Part shown: one piece after another, positions 10,092 to 19,996 of the stretch
How positions within the stretch are numbered: the stretch's first letter is position 1
Layout: each line of letters begins with the position of its first letter
Assembly (NCBI RefSeq): GCF_000979455.1
Contig: NZ_JJOY01000044.1
Location: forward strand, 97,084-161,083
Length of the DNA stretch: 64,000 bases
Direction: 5' to 3'
Origin: Methanosarcina sp. 2.H.T.1A.6
GTDB taxonomy: Archaea; Halobacteriota; Methanosarcinia; Methanosarcinales; Methanosarcinaceae
Translations under genes and position numbers: made by a program
Notes under the pieces: model-generated
The model's input: only the letters and a program-made list of their open reading frames with translations
Database searches by the model: none
Told to the model about the DNA's origin: nothing

Positions 10092-10643
10092 ATGATCCCT
10101 AGAAAAGCATTTTTGACAAAAGGTACCGGGGTCCATAAGGACAGATTAGCATCCTTTGAACTCGCACTGAGGGCTGCAAAAATAGAAAAATACAACTTGG
10201 TGAGCGTATCAAGTATTCTGCCTCCCAACTGCAAACTTGTACCTAAAGAAGAAGGCGTCTCAGAATTGAGGCCCGGTGCCATTGTCCATTGTGTTCTTGC
10301 GAGGAACGATACTAACGAGCCGCACCGCCTGATGGCATCAGCCATAGGAACTGCTGTACCTGTGAATGAGGATAACTACGGCTATATTTCAGAACACCAC
10401 TCGTTTGGAGAAGAAGAAGTAATTGCCGGGGAATATGCTGAAGACCTGGCCGCAACGATGCTGGCAACAACTCTCGGCATAGAGTTTGATGCGGAGATGG
10501 CCTGGCATGAGAGAGAACAGGTGTACAAGGCAAGCGGACACATTTTTGATACCTTCCATATGTGCCAGACCGCAAAAGGAGACAAGGACGGAAACTGGAC
10601 TACAGTAGTGGCTGCTATGGTCTTTGTTACAAGTAAATGTTGA
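10092..10643 (+). CDS. pdaD: pyruvoyl-dependent arginine decarboxylase
   Basis: 183 residues, close to the usual length. PdaD decarboxylates arginine to agmatine, the first step of archaeal polyamine synthesis. The proenzyme cleaves itself at a Ser-Ser bond; here that is Ser40-Ser41 in VSVSSILPP, which would leave a beta chain of 40 residues and an alpha chain blocked by a pyruvoyl group. The acidic GEEEVIAGEYAE segment supplies the conserved glutamates near the active site. An AAGGAG lies six bases before the ATG. It stands 290 bp behind the hydantoinase gene and probably has its own promoter (TATA-like TTTATACATA near 10000). Confidence 0.95.
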   Translation: MIPRKAFLTKGTGVHKDRLASFELALRAAKIEKYNLVSVSSILPPNCKLVPKEEGVSELRPGAIVHCVLARNDTNEPHRLMASAIGTAVPVNEDNYGYISEHHSFGEEEVIAGEYAEDLAATMLATTLGIEFDAEMAWHEREQVYKASGHIFDTFHMCQTAKGDKDGNWTTVVAAMVFVTSKC

Positions 10644-10803
10644 AAAACCCACAAGAAGATGAATATTAAAAAAGATGAATATTAAAAGAAATTTAAGAAA
10701 ATTTAGAAGAAATTAAGGATATAGAGTTAAAAATACTCTGTAGAGTTAAAAATACTCTGTTTTTAAAAAAGGATAAGGGGAAGAAAATCAAAGCTTCCCC
10801 GGT

Positions 10804-11003
10804 CTAAAGGGCATGTAAGGCTGGAAGAATCTTGCCCACATGTCCCTGAAATATTTTTCTGAAGCTCCTGGCCGGATTGGAGTACTGTAACCAATAAGCG
10901 CAACACCTGTAAGGATGAAGAGGCACCCCCTCAATTGTGTCTGGCTGCACAGGTTCTCCAAGGAGTATGCAGCAGAAACATATACTGCTCATCGGTTCAA
11001 GCA
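10804..11003 (-). pseudogene. decayed 3' end of an EamA-family transporter gene
   Basis: On the minus strand this stretch encodes LEPMSSICFCCILLGEPVQP, nearly identical to residues in the intact transporter at 12501-13448. After TIEG a frameshift moves the rest (KYFRDMWARFFQP-like) into another frame. DNA similarity continues past the coding part to about 10760, where both copies share the same downstream sequence (GGATAAGGGGAAGA). Only the last 65 or so codons remain. The homology stops at the stop codon of the TPR gene (10997-10999), which lies inside the shared TTCAAGCA. Confidence 0.8.
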
Positions 11004-12142
11004 TCCGAGAATATAGCTTTAATATAGTGTTCCTTTGCCTCATCAAAACGCTCAAGCTTGAAGAGGAACAGGCTGTAGTTGTAGCGGGTGTTAATGTCTT
11101 CGGGATCCAGTTCCAGGGCTTCCCGGTACATGGCCTCAGCCTGCCGGAACATTCCTAGCCGTTTCAACAGGTTGGCGTAGTTGCAGAGCGTAGAGACGTG
11201 GCATGGGTCTATTTCAAGGGTCTTTTTGTACTGGATTTCAGCTTCATGATACCGTCCAAGCTCAAAAAGGAGCTGACCGTAATTAGCCCTGGTATCCGCA
11301 TCCTCGGGTTTCAACTTGAGGATAAGCCTGTACTGCATTGTTGCCTCCTCAGTCCGGCCGGATTCCGAGAGCAGGTTGCCGTAGTTGCAGAGAGCACTTA
11401 TGTGACCGGGGCTTACCTTCAAAACCTCTTTGTAATGAACTTCCGCTTCCTCAACCTTTCCTTCTTCCTTGAGAAAATTGGCATAATTATAGTTGGCTGA
11501 CACGTGCTCCGGCACCTGTTCAATCACCTGTACGAACTGTTCTTCTGCCTCCTCTTTCCGCCCCAGTTCGGCAAGGAGGTTGGCATAGTTGCAGCGGGTG
11601 TTTGCATTTCCAGGGTCCAGTTCAAGCACTGTCCTGAACTCGCGTTCCGCTTCCTGCAGTTTCCCGAGCTCAAAAAAGAGGTTTCCATAGTTGCAGTGGG
11701 TGCTGACATGCCCCGGCTCAAGTTCAAGAGCCCGCTTGTACCGGCTCTCTGCTTCAAGTTTCCGTCCAAGCTCGGCAAGGATAATTCCCTGGTTGCAGAG
11801 CGAGTTGACGTGTCCGGGATCAAGCTTCAGGGCTTCATCGAATTCCTGAAGAGCGGTTTCCTTCCACCCTATGAAATAAGCAAGAACTCCCGAAAGGAAA
11901 TAAGCCTCAACCCGCTGTCCCCCTTCTCCCAGGAGGGCGCAAGCTTTCATGAACACGTATTCTTCCCTGAACATCCCCTTTGAGTCGCATATTTTTGCGA
12001 TGTTCAGGAGATAATCGGGAGAAATCCCGTTTTTCCTTGAAAACTGGACTGCAAACTCAACTCCTGCACCGGGTTCGTTCTCATTTTTCCTGACCGATTC
12101 CACAACATCAAAAACAAGTTTATTGATCATGTCCAGATCCAT
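10997..12142 (-). CDS. tetratricopeptide-repeat protein
   Basis: 381 residues from the ATG at 12142; a TTG at 12160 is an alternative, but GGGAGA lies ten bases before the ATG. After about 110 helical residues come eight or nine 34-residue TPR units with the recurring pattern NYGNLLxELGRxEEAExxYxx. TPR arrays bind other proteins, and no catalytic motif is present. The coding sequence ends exactly where the decayed EamA copy begins, so the last residues (IKAIFSDA) and the stop were fixed at a recombination junction. Partner and role unknown. Confidence 0.85.
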   Translation of the reverse strand: MDLDMINKLVFDVVESVRKNENEPGAGVEFAVQFSRKNGISPDYLLNIAKICDSKGMFREEYVFMKACALLGEGGQRVEAYFLSGVLAYFIGWKETALQEFDEALKLDPGHVNSLCNQGIILAELGRKLEAESRYKRALELEPGHVSTHCNYGNLFFELGKLQEAEREFRTVLELDPGNANTRCNYANLLAELGRKEEAEEQFVQVIEQVPEHVSANYNYANFLKEEGKVEEAEVHYKEVLKVSPGHISALCNYGNLLSESGRTEEATMQYRLILKLKPEDADTRANYGQLLFELGRYHEAEIQYKKTLEIDPCHVSTLCNYANLLKRLGMFRQAEAMYREALELDPEDINTRYNYSLFLFKLERFDEAKEHYIKAIFSDA

Positions 12143-12500
12143 AAAAATCAATTCTCCCAAAAATAATTCCCAGAGAAAAAGCTTCAGCTTCCTCCTTATT
12201 TATCCACGGTTTTCAGCCGATAAATACTTTATTATATAATTCGGACTAAAGGAAAAAGTTTTCAAAAAAGTTGTCCTGAAATGCAGTATATTTTACCGAG
12301 AAATCAAAAGAAGAAGAGGGAGAAGACTAGAGAAGTAAAAAAGAAGAATGAGAATAAGTTAAAGAAGAAGTTAAAGAAGAAGTTAAAGAAGAAGTTAAAG
12401 AAGAAGTTAAAGAAGAAGTTAAAGAAGAAGTTAAAGAAGAAACTGTTTTTTTAAAAGGATAAGGGGAAGAAGATCAAAGCTTCCTCGGTCTAAGGGGTAT
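12143..12500. other. intergenic region with purine-rich repeat
   Basis: 358 bp between the TPR and EamA genes, both on the minus strand. AT-rich sequence next to the TPR start is followed by a long A/G-rich tract on the plus strand (12299-12446), including seven 12-bp repeats. From 12447 it matches the sequence after the decayed EamA copy. No gene is seen. Confidence 0.6.
12357..12440. repeat. seven perfect tandem copies of a 12-bp unit
   Basis: AGTTAAAGAAGA is repeated without change from 12357 to 12440, preceded by a longer purine-rich tract. The identity of all copies points to recent slippage. The unit is a multiple of three but is not inside a recognisable gene. Confidence 0.9.
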
Positions 12501-13448
12501 TTAAGGCTGGAAGAACCTTGCCCACCTGTCCCTAAAATATTTTTCTGAAGCTCCTTGTCGGATTGGGGCACTGTAACCAATAAGTGCAGCACCTGCAAGG
12601 ATGAAGAGGCAGCCCCCAATTGTGTTTGGTTGCACAGGCTCTCCAAGGAGCATGCAGCAGAAACAGATACTGCTCACAGGCTCAAGCAGGGAGAGCACAG
12701 CTGCAGTTTGTGCTTTTATATGTATCACACCTCTCAGGTACAGAAGGGATGCAAGAGCCGTAGCTATAAAACCTAGAGGTATTAGCAGCTTCAGGTTTAC
12801 GAGCAGGATTGGCACCGATACAGAGACCCCGAAAGGCAGGAGCAGGATGAGGCTGACTGCTGTTGACCAGAACATCTGCTCGACAGCCGAATAGGTTTCC
12901 TTCAAGTAGTTCATGGTCATGATCGAACAGCCGTAAGAAAGCCCGGAAAGCAGCCCAAAAAGGATTCCTGTGATGTAGTTTCCATTTTCGGAACCTGTGC
13001 TCCCGTAAATGTTTAAAGGATTGACAGCAAGCAGTATACCCGAGATAGACAGGGTAAGTGCAAGCATATCCCGAAGAGTTATGTGCTCTTTAAGGAGTAA
13101 AGGAGAGAGCAGTGTAACATATATTGGTGCTGTGTACAGGAGAAGCACAGCTACAGGAATGCCAGTATGTTTGATTGAGGAGAAGTATGTAAACATCGTT
13201 ACTGTGTTAAGAACTCCAAGCAAAAGCATATAGAATTTCTTCTGCTTCAGTTCTATTTTCTTTATCCCTCCGGACACTACAAGATACACCAGAATGACCG
13301 AAAATCCGAAAAATAGCCGGTAAAACAGGATAGAACCTGCGTTCATATCTCTGATCTCTTTTACAAATATGCCTATCATCCCAAAAAGGATACAGGACGT
13401 GATAACTGCTGCAAATGGTTTGTTATTTTCTTTAACTGTTATGGGCAT
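12501..13448 (-). CDS. EamA/DMT-family transporter
   Basis: 315 residues with about ten membrane segments arranged as two EamA halves; each half ends with the family pattern (first near ALTLSISGILLAV, second near LEPVSSICFCCMLLGEPVQP). Members export metabolites, amino acids or nucleosides; the substrate cannot be told. A basic 25-residue tail (KYFRDRWARFF) follows the last segment. A second, more distant EamA transporter lies at 20309-21196. Its 3' end was the source, or sister, of the decayed copy at 10804-11003. Confidence 0.9.
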   Translation of the reverse strand: MPITVKENNKPFAAVITSCILFGMIGIFVKEIRDMNAGSILFYRLFFGFSVILVYLVVSGGIKKIELKQKKFYMLLLGVLNTVTMFTYFSSIKHTGIPVAVLLLYTAPIYVTLLSPLLLKEHITLRDMLALTLSISGILLAVNPLNIYGSTGSENGNYITGILFGLLSGLSYGCSIMTMNYLKETYSAVEQMFWSTAVSLILLLPFGVSVSVPILLVNLKLLIPLGFIATALASLLYLRGVIHIKAQTAAVLSLLEPVSSICFCCMLLGEPVQPNTIGGCLFILAGAALIGYSAPIRQGASEKYFRDRWARFFQP

Positions 13449-13658
13449 AATTGCCGGAGAGATATTAGAGCCAGGATATATAACTATTTGAAAATAAATA
13501 ATTATGACAAATTATGAAAAATAAAAGAGTTAAAAGGGGGTTAAAGCAAAAAGCTCAATGAAAACTTAAAAATAATAATATGTGTAAAAGGAATAAATAT
13601 TCAACTAAAAAAGAAAAACTGTTTTAAACAGGGTTAATAAATTAATTATAATCTTCAT

Positions 13659-16600
13659 TTACTCTACAAAATAAATCATTTCATTGGGGTTGCGGGTCAG
13701 TTCGTTGCTTTCTATCCCTGACTGAATAAGTTTCTCGATTCTGTCCCAGGTATTTTTGCGGGTTGTTTTAATCCCCAGTACCCTTGATGTCCGGATAATC
13801 AAATCTTCCATAGGGGTTGAGTACTGGTTGTTAAGGACAAAACGGACAGCCTCTTTTATTTCCTCATCGCAGATCCATTCAATCTTTGCATATGCATCAG
13901 CATCGCGCCTGCGCAGGAGATATTCAGGTTCCGAGAGCGGCCAGTAAAATTCCCCTTTTGCCAGGATTTTTCCAGAATTTTCAGCCGCTGACATGGAGTC
14001 AAGTACTCTCTGTTTGATTTTGCCGAGCATGCGTGAGAGTCCTGTATGGGATTTTATCCTCTGGAGTATTTCCTCTGAGTGAACAGGACCTTCGCATTCC
14101 ACAATTCTTACAATTGCCTCTTCGATCTGCTCATCGGAAACTTCAGAAAAGTCTCCTGACTGCGGAAGTCTGGAGGAGAGGCAGGTTTTGTAGAGAGGCA
14201 CAAGAGCCTCCAGAGAATTCCCTTTCCCTGACAGTTTTTCATCTCCGTCTTTCATATTCTCGGGAGCATGAGGTTCGATAATTCCGGGATAGTTAGTCTC
14301 AAGCCCTGATTTGATGTCGGTTTTTACCTTCGATTCGGTGTAAGATTCAGCTTTAGCTCCTGTTTCTGTTTCTGTTTCTGGTTCTGGTTCTGGTTCTGGT
14401 TCGGGTTCAGGTTCAGAACTCCATTCCGGGTCAGGATAATCATCTTCATCAGGATCTTCAGGTTCAAAGGATCCTCCGGAGCCGTAGATGTAAGCAAACT
14501 CATTAATTTTCCTGCCCTTTCGTTTCTTTTCCGGACCTGCACTGAAATCGATCTCCGGGTAAGCCTGAAAGAAGTTTATTCTTTCAGATTCAGGCTCAGG
14601 AATGGGATCTGATCCTCCGTCAATATCCGTTTCGAAATTAGAGCGTGGGTCAACACTGAATTTAAGAAGCTTTGATTTCTTTAACCTTCTGACAGGTTCC
14701 TTTCTGGAGTTTTCGTCAGCGAGAGTAGCCATGGACTCGGCTTTTAAAGTCATTTCAGGAAGGAAGTCCGGCCCTGAATAGGTTGAGAATCCTCCTTCAA
14801 GCGTGGGGAAAGCAACAGTAAAGGATTCTTCATCTTCTGCTTCGTCTTCATATTCCACCTCGTCTTCCAGTTCCTCTTCATCTGCTTCTTTTACTTCCTC
14901 TTCGTCTGCTTTTTCTTTTTCTTTTTCTTTTTCTTTTTCTTCTTCTACTTCTTCTTCTTCTTCATATGCCGCTTCAAAGGAAATCTGTTCAATAGATTTC
15001 TTATCAGGGGAATCTTCGACCAGGAACTCCATTTCAGATGAGTTTCCCGAACGGTTTTCTGAAAGGAACTCGACTTCAGGGGAAACTTTTGTCGGGGATG
15101 CCGTTTCAAAGGGTCTTATTTCAGTCTCGTTAAAGTTTTTTACAGGCTCTTTAAAGGCTTTGCTTTCTAAAGGTGAAAACAGGCTTGCGGCAGGACCGGC
15201 ATTTACCTCATAAGTTCCGGCTATCTCATAAGTTGTGGCGATCCCATTAGTTTTGGCGGATTTTGCCCAGGCAGGAGGTTCGTTTATTATCACAACTTCG
15301 GGTTCAGGTTCGGATTTTGCCTGCAATTTTGCCTGTCTAACAGCTGCCTTTACGGTATCAAGCAGTTTTTCCCTGCAATCTTTCGGATGGAGGTACCAGT
15401 CCGTAGACCAGACCCTGTAGATTTTCCAGCCCAGCCCTCCGAGAACCTGCTGGCGCAGGCGGTCGCGATCCCTTGCAACAGGAGAAGAATGGTAGCTTGC
15501 CCCATCGCATTCGATCCCGAGCACGTACCTGCCCGGATGGCGGGGATCAGGGACTGCAAGGTCGAGCTTGTACCCGGCACATCCGATCTGCCTGTGCACC
15601 TCACACCCGTTTTCGGTCAGGAAATCGGAGACCGCTTCTTCGAAAGGAGATTCAAGCTCCTGCCTGCCGCATAATGGAGCCGGAAGCGTGCCGCTCTCGG
15701 CAAACTCAAGGAAGACTTTGAGAGCTTTGAGCCCGAAAGAGGAGTTTTCGTTAAGGGGCAGGTCTCTTGAAGTAAAGTTGGAAAAGACAACGCATTTTTC
15801 CCTTGCCCTTGTGATAAGCACATTCAGACGCCGTTCTCCCCCTTCCCGGTTAAGAGGTCCGAAATTAAGGGAAAGTTTCCTGTTATTATCAAAACCGAAA
15901 CCCACACTCAGCAGAATGACATCCCTCTCGTCGCCCTGGATGGTTTCGAGGTTCTTTACGAAGAAGTGTTCGCCCCTATCATTCTCTGAGTTAAGGTCAA
16001 CGCCCGGGTTTGCTTTCAGGAGAACTTCGATCTCTTCCTGGATAGCCTCCTGCTGTTTTACATTGAAGGTGCCGACCCCCAGGCTTTTTCCAGGATACTT
16101 CTGGAAATGCTCGAACACTGCCCTGGCAACAGCTCTTGCCTCGATCCTGTTGGCTCCACTCTTGCCCCTGTCATAAGCCGCCTCAGGGAGGTGAACGAAC
16201 TTCAGCCCCAGGCTTTCATCTTTTTGCATGGGGGATGGGTAAACATAGAGGCGGTTGTCGTAAAACTCCTGGTTTGAAATCGCAATCAAGGACTCATGCC
16301 TGCTCCTGTAGTGCCAGCGCAGGGTCTTTACCGGGAAGCTGCGCTTGCAGACATTCAGGATGCTTTCCATGTCCCCTGTGGAAGCATAGTCATCAGGCTC
16401 GCTTTCAGGAGAATCGACAACAGTATCGAAAAAGTCGGTTGGAGGAAGCTGTTTTGAGTCTCCCATTACCACTGCCTGTTTTCCGCGCAGGAGTGCGCCG
16501 ACAGCATCTTCCGGCCTGACCTGGCTTGCCTCGTCAAAGATAATCACATCAAACCTTGTACTCCTCGGGTCCAGGTACTGCGCAATGGAAAGCGGGCTCA

Positions 16601-19445
16601 TCAGGAAGCAGGGCTTTATTTTCTGTACAAGGCTGCCCGCCTTTTTCATCAGGGTACGTATGGGCATGTGCCCGCGTTTGCGGTTGAATTCGTTGAGTAG
16701 AATTCCGGCTTCGGAAGCTCTTGATGCTCCAGAGATCAGCCTGGGTGCTTCCTCATAAGCAGAACAGACAATTCTCTTCCTGTTCTCAAGCAGGACTTTT
16801 TTGTCAAGCTCGGTGAACTTGCTTATCTTGCCTTCATGAAGTTCCCGGATAAAAGCAGAGAGTTCCGGCCTTTCCCTGAAAGCCCTGTGCAGCATGCTTT
16901 CGGCATAGTTTCCCTCAAAAGCCGGGATCATGTCCTCTGGCTCTATTTTCCCGGCTTCCAGCTCCTCCATCATAGGGGAAGCAAGCGTTTCAAGGCAAGC
17001 CTGCCTGTATCCAAGGTACTGGCTCCAGAACACGAGGGAAGAAGTCTCATCTTTCCATCTGGTTACACGGGACTTTAACTGGCTGAGCTTTACAGCTTCC
17101 ATATCGTTTCCGAACATTTTCCCGAAATCTGCCCCTACAAGGGAGCCAAGTTTTTCCAGGGAGGAAAGAAAAGCCTGTTTTGCTGCCAGGACTTCATTTA
17201 TAGCAGACTCAAGGACTGCTGCATCAACCCCGCCTTCTACCAGCCTGAATGACCTGTCAGTTAGAGTACCTTGCTTGATTTGCCTGCGGAAGGAGATCAT
17301 CCACCTGCAATGTTCTTCCAGGGAGGTGGGGTCGCTTTCAAGGCCCTTCCAGTACTCCCAGAAGAACTTTTTGCCAGGTATCTCAGCGTCCTCAAGCTCC
17401 AGCCTGTGCGCCTTGCACTCGGAAACGCAGGCGAGGTCGAGAAGGATTTTGCTGTCTTTTGAAGGCGCCCCTGAGATATAGCACGCTGAAATCTCCTTTT
17501 TTAGTTTCCTGTACCTGGAGTTTAAAATACTGAACAGCTTGCCGGATACGTCCTTAAACTCGGAGGTGTCAAGGTCAAAAACCGACGGGTGGAAAGTCCT
17601 GTCCACAAAAGTTTTCAGTTCCCTATACTGCCTGATTTTTGAGACCAGGGCTTCAGCTTCGGATATTGAAGCTTCGGAGTCCCATTCAGGGTTCTGGAGT
17701 ATTTTTTCAGGTAGGGGGTTTGATTTGCTTATAAGTTTTGCAGCTTCGGCTATGCCTATAATATCTTTAAGTGTTTGGGGTTTTGAGGTTGCAGAGAGGT
17801 CATTAAGGGTTTTTATTGTCTTCTCAAGGTTTTCAAAAACAGAAGCGCATTCATCTGCAATAGATCCGATTTCCCCCAGGTCAGAAGGCAGCACAAGCCC
17901 GGGTTCGCAGCCGTACCAGGGATTTTTCCTGACAGGGCCGAGAGCAGGAAGTACCTGCCCGATTTTTTCCAGAACAGATTCAGCTTCTACCCAGGCTCTG
18001 GTTTCCCAGGTATCAGGGTCCTTAAACTTAAAATTGGGTATTTTCAGGCCATTTGACTCAAAGTAAGTCCGGGTCTTTTCCTTTACCCCGTAAAGTGCAT
18101 AGAGGCTGGGGTAGATATTTCCTGCAGGTTCCCGGAGTGTCTCTGCATACCCGTTGAGTTCCTGTTTAAGCTTTTCAAGTTCGTTAAGATCTCTCTCAGC
18201 ACTGATAGCAGGAGGAGCAGCCCGGTTAAGGGCTTTTTCCAGTTCTTCAAGCACGGCTTTTTTTCTAGTCTGGTGGCTGTGGACCTCGAGGCAGAGCTCT
18301 CCCAAACCCGCATTATCAAGCCTGCTCTTTACAACCTGAAGGGCAGCCATCTTTTCGCTCACAAAGAGCACGCTTTTGCCCTGTGCGAGAAGTTCTGCAA
18401 TTGTGTTTGCAATCGTCTGGGACTTGCCTGTGCCGGGAGGCCCTTCCACAACAAGGTCTTTTCCGGCTTTCACATCCTCAACGACTGCGATCTGCGAGGA
18501 GTCGGCATCCATTATATGGTAGGTATCTTTTGCCGAAAGCTTCAGGTCGACCTCCTCTTCCCGAAAGCCCTGGATCTCGCACTCAGGCTCTTCAGGGTTG
18601 AAGACCTTCCGGATCAGGGGGTGCTCTGCAGGAGACATGTCCTCAGGCCAGGTTGCAGGGTCCAGGTCTTTGTACATGACAAATTTCCTGAAGTTGAAAA
18701 GGTCAAGGCAGACTTCCGGAATGATCTTCCAGTTCGTTTTATCCCGGATTGCCCCGAGCACTTTCCTGAAGTATTCCTGTATCCCGGAAGCGTCCTCAGG
18801 CATTTCAAACTCAGGGACCTCGATCCCGAACTCTTTCATCTTTGCCTGAAGGGTAATGGAGGTAAAAATCTCGTCCCCGGTCCACTGGATGCTGAAGTTC
18901 CTGCCTTTTCCCATCCTTTTGAGTTCGACCGGGACCAGGACAAGGGGAGCCCTCGGGTTCTTTACCGAAGACTTGTTCTCACTCCACTGCAGAAAGCCCA
19001 TTGCAAGATAGAGGACAGGATAGCCCTGCTCTTCAAAAATAGAATTTGCCTGGTTGTAGACGTAAAAAAGTTTCCGATCAAGAGTCTCGCTGTCATCGGG
19101 AGTTTCAAGAAAAGGTTCAAAACGAGAGTTATGGGGCTTATTCTTTTCTTCGGAAGTAAGGATTCTTCCTATTGTTTTCAGAAGCTTGCTTTCATTTTCT
19201 GCATCATCATCTTCCCCTTCCTCTCCATTTTCGGCCTTCCTGCCTTTTTTGGGCCTGGTTTTTGCTGCCCTGAATTTCATTGATTTTTCCTGGAGAACAA
19301 AAAGGTCATAGACCTCCTCCGGGGTTCTGCCCGTAATTGAGATTGTCCTTCTCAGGGAAGGACGGTAATTGAGAAGGTTATTACGAAGGGATAGATCAAG
19401 CAAGTTTTGCCTTAGTGTTTCCAGTTCCTTAACTATGTCTACCAT
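13659..19445 (-). CDS. giant DUF4011/SF1 helicase/MTES_1575-type nuclease/DUF3320 protein
   Basis: 1928 residues. Order: N-terminal DUF4011-like region (1-300, starts LETLRQNLLDLSLRNNLLNY); superfamily 1 helicase with Walker A GPPGTGKS (about 334-341), Walker B DEAS (about 970), QGDERD (about 1168) and RRLNVLITRARE (about 1210); a Vsr-like nuclease with FEEAV, DLAVPD, GIECDGASYH (about 1290-1315) and RDRDRLRQ; an acidic linker of Glu/Lys and Pro-Glu runs (about 1495-1700); and a C-terminal DUF3320 region. The catalytic residues expected for ATPase and nuclease are present. Proteins of this architecture are implicated in antiviral defence (for example Hhe-type genes); that role here is inferred. 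It stands alone, with no methylase beside it. A GGTGG precedes the ATG. Confidence 0.88.
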   Translation of the reverse strand: MVDIVKELETLRQNLLDLSLRNNLLNYRPSLRRTISITGRTPEEVYDLFVLQEKSMKFRAAKTRPKKGRKAENGEEGEDDDAENESKLLKTIGRILTSEEKNKPHNSRFEPFLETPDDSETLDRKLFYVYNQANSIFEEQGYPVLYLAMGFLQWSENKSSVKNPRAPLVLVPVELKRMGKGRNFSIQWTGDEIFTSITLQAKMKEFGIEVPEFEMPEDASGIQEYFRKVLGAIRDKTNWKIIPEVCLDLFNFRKFVMYKDLDPATWPEDMSPAEHPLIRKVFNPEEPECEIQGFREEEVDLKLSAKDTYHIMDADSSQIAVVEDVKAGKDLVVEGPPGTGKSQTIANTIAELLAQGKSVLFVSEKMAALQVVKSRLDNAGLGELCLEVHSHQTRKKAVLEELEKALNRAAPPAISAERDLNELEKLKQELNGYAETLREPAGNIYPSLYALYGVKEKTRTYFESNGLKIPNFKFKDPDTWETRAWVEAESVLEKIGQVLPALGPVRKNPWYGCEPGLVLPSDLGEIGSIADECASVFENLEKTIKTLNDLSATSKPQTLKDIIGIAEAAKLISKSNPLPEKILQNPEWDSEASISEAEALVSKIRQYRELKTFVDRTFHPSVFDLDTSEFKDVSGKLFSILNSRYRKLKKEISACYISGAPSKDSKILLDLACVSECKAHRLELEDAEIPGKKFFWEYWKGLESDPTSLEEHCRWMISFRRQIKQGTLTDRSFRLVEGGVDAAVLESAINEVLAAKQAFLSSLEKLGSLVGADFGKMFGNDMEAVKLSQLKSRVTRWKDETSSLVFWSQYLGYRQACLETLASPMMEELEAGKIEPEDMIPAFEGNYAESMLHRAFRERPELSAFIRELHEGKISKFTELDKKVLLENRKRIVCSAYEEAPRLISGASRASEAGILLNEFNRKRGHMPIRTLMKKAGSLVQKIKPCFLMSPLSIAQYLDPRSTRFDVIIFDEASQVRPEDAVGALLRGKQAVVMGDSKQLPPTDFFDTVVDSPESEPDDYASTGDMESILNVCKRSFPVKTLRWHYRSRHESLIAISNQEFYDNRLYVYPSPMQKDESLGLKFVHLPEAAYDRGKSGANRIEARAVARAVFEHFQKYPGKSLGVGTFNVKQQEAIQEEIEVLLKANPGVDLNSENDRGEHFFVKNLETIQGDERDVILLSVGFGFDNNRKLSLNFGPLNREGGERRLNVLITRAREKCVVFSNFTSRDLPLNENSSFGLKALKVFLEFAESGTLPAPLCGRQELESPFEEAVSDFLTENGCEVHRQIGCAGYKLDLAVPDPRHPGRYVLGIECDGASYHSSPVARDRDRLRQQVLGGLGWKIYRVWSTDWYLHPKDCREKLLDTVKAAVRQAKLQAKSEPEPEVVIINEPPAWAKSAKTNGIATTYEIAGTYEVNAGPAASLFSPLESKAFKEPVKNFNETEIRPFETASPTKVSPEVEFLSENRSGNSSEMEFLVEDSPDKKSIEQISFEAAYEEEEEVEEEKEKEKEKEKADEEEVKEADEEELEDEVEYEDEAEDEESFTVAFPTLEGGFSTYSGPDFLPEMTLKAESMATLADENSRKEPVRRLKKSKLLKFSVDPRSNFETDIDGGSDPIPEPESERINFFQAYPEIDFSAGPEKKRKGRKINEFAYIYGSGGSFEPEDPDEDDYPDPEWSSEPEPEPEPEPEPETETETGAKAESYTESKVKTDIKSGLETNYPGIIEPHAPENMKDGDEKLSGKGNSLEALVPLYKTCLSSRLPQSGDFSEVSDEQIEEAIVRIVECEGPVHSEEILQRIKSHTGLSRMLGKIKQRVLDSMSAAENSGKILAKGEFYWPLSEPEYLLRRRDADAYAKIEWICDEEIKEAVRFVLNNQYSTPMEDLIIRTSRVLGIKTTRKNTWDRIEKLIQSGIESNELTRNPNEMIYFVE

Positions 19446-19996
19446 AAAATACCACCCACTTTCCGTAGATGTCCGTACAATTTACACAAGTTTTCATGCT
19501 ATCGTTTTTTGGAACACCCCTGGTTACTCAAACATGTATTTTTGAAATTTTCCTACATTTTCAACCTTTTGCCTTCATTGAAACTTCCGGCAGCCATTTC
19601 CCGAAGCTTAAGTTGAGATAAAACTGCAGATTTTTCGGACAATTCTCCAAAAACGATAACAAGAATTATGTTATTTTTTTGAAGACATCTGCGGAAGGTC
19701 GAATACCATGTCTGTTTCAAATAAATCAATAAAATATATTTATGATACAGATAAGAACACAGGATATTCTTTACTAAATTTTGTAATGTTTTGCCGGAAA
19801 ACAAGACTTCAAAACGGGAAGAAATTCTACAAAATGGAAAAAGAATTTCTCTGAAAGTCTCTTCAGGCTCTGAAATAATTCAACTCCGTAAATGTATAAC
19901 TATTTAATATTAGTTACGGAGTATAAAATGTTATTCTAAGAGGCTGTCTTAATATAAAATAATCCTTCTACCTTGATTATGAACCAGCGTATTTTT
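19446..19996. other. non-coding region upstream of the helicase gene
   Basis: 551 bp of AT-rich sequence. I see no convincing gene; an 83-codon minus-strand frame (19553-19804) has no ribosome site or recognisable similarity. It must hold the promoter of the helicase gene. The dispersed repeat entered separately begins just beyond it. Confidence 0.5.

Noticed and set aside
14324..15213. Ser/Phe-rich plus-strand frames inside the helicase gene
   Set aside because: They mirror the helicase's acidic and Pro-Glu linker on the opposite strand and are by-products of its composition.
19553..19804. 83-codon minus-strand frame upstream of the helicase
   Set aside because: AT-rich, no ribosome site, no recognisable motif.
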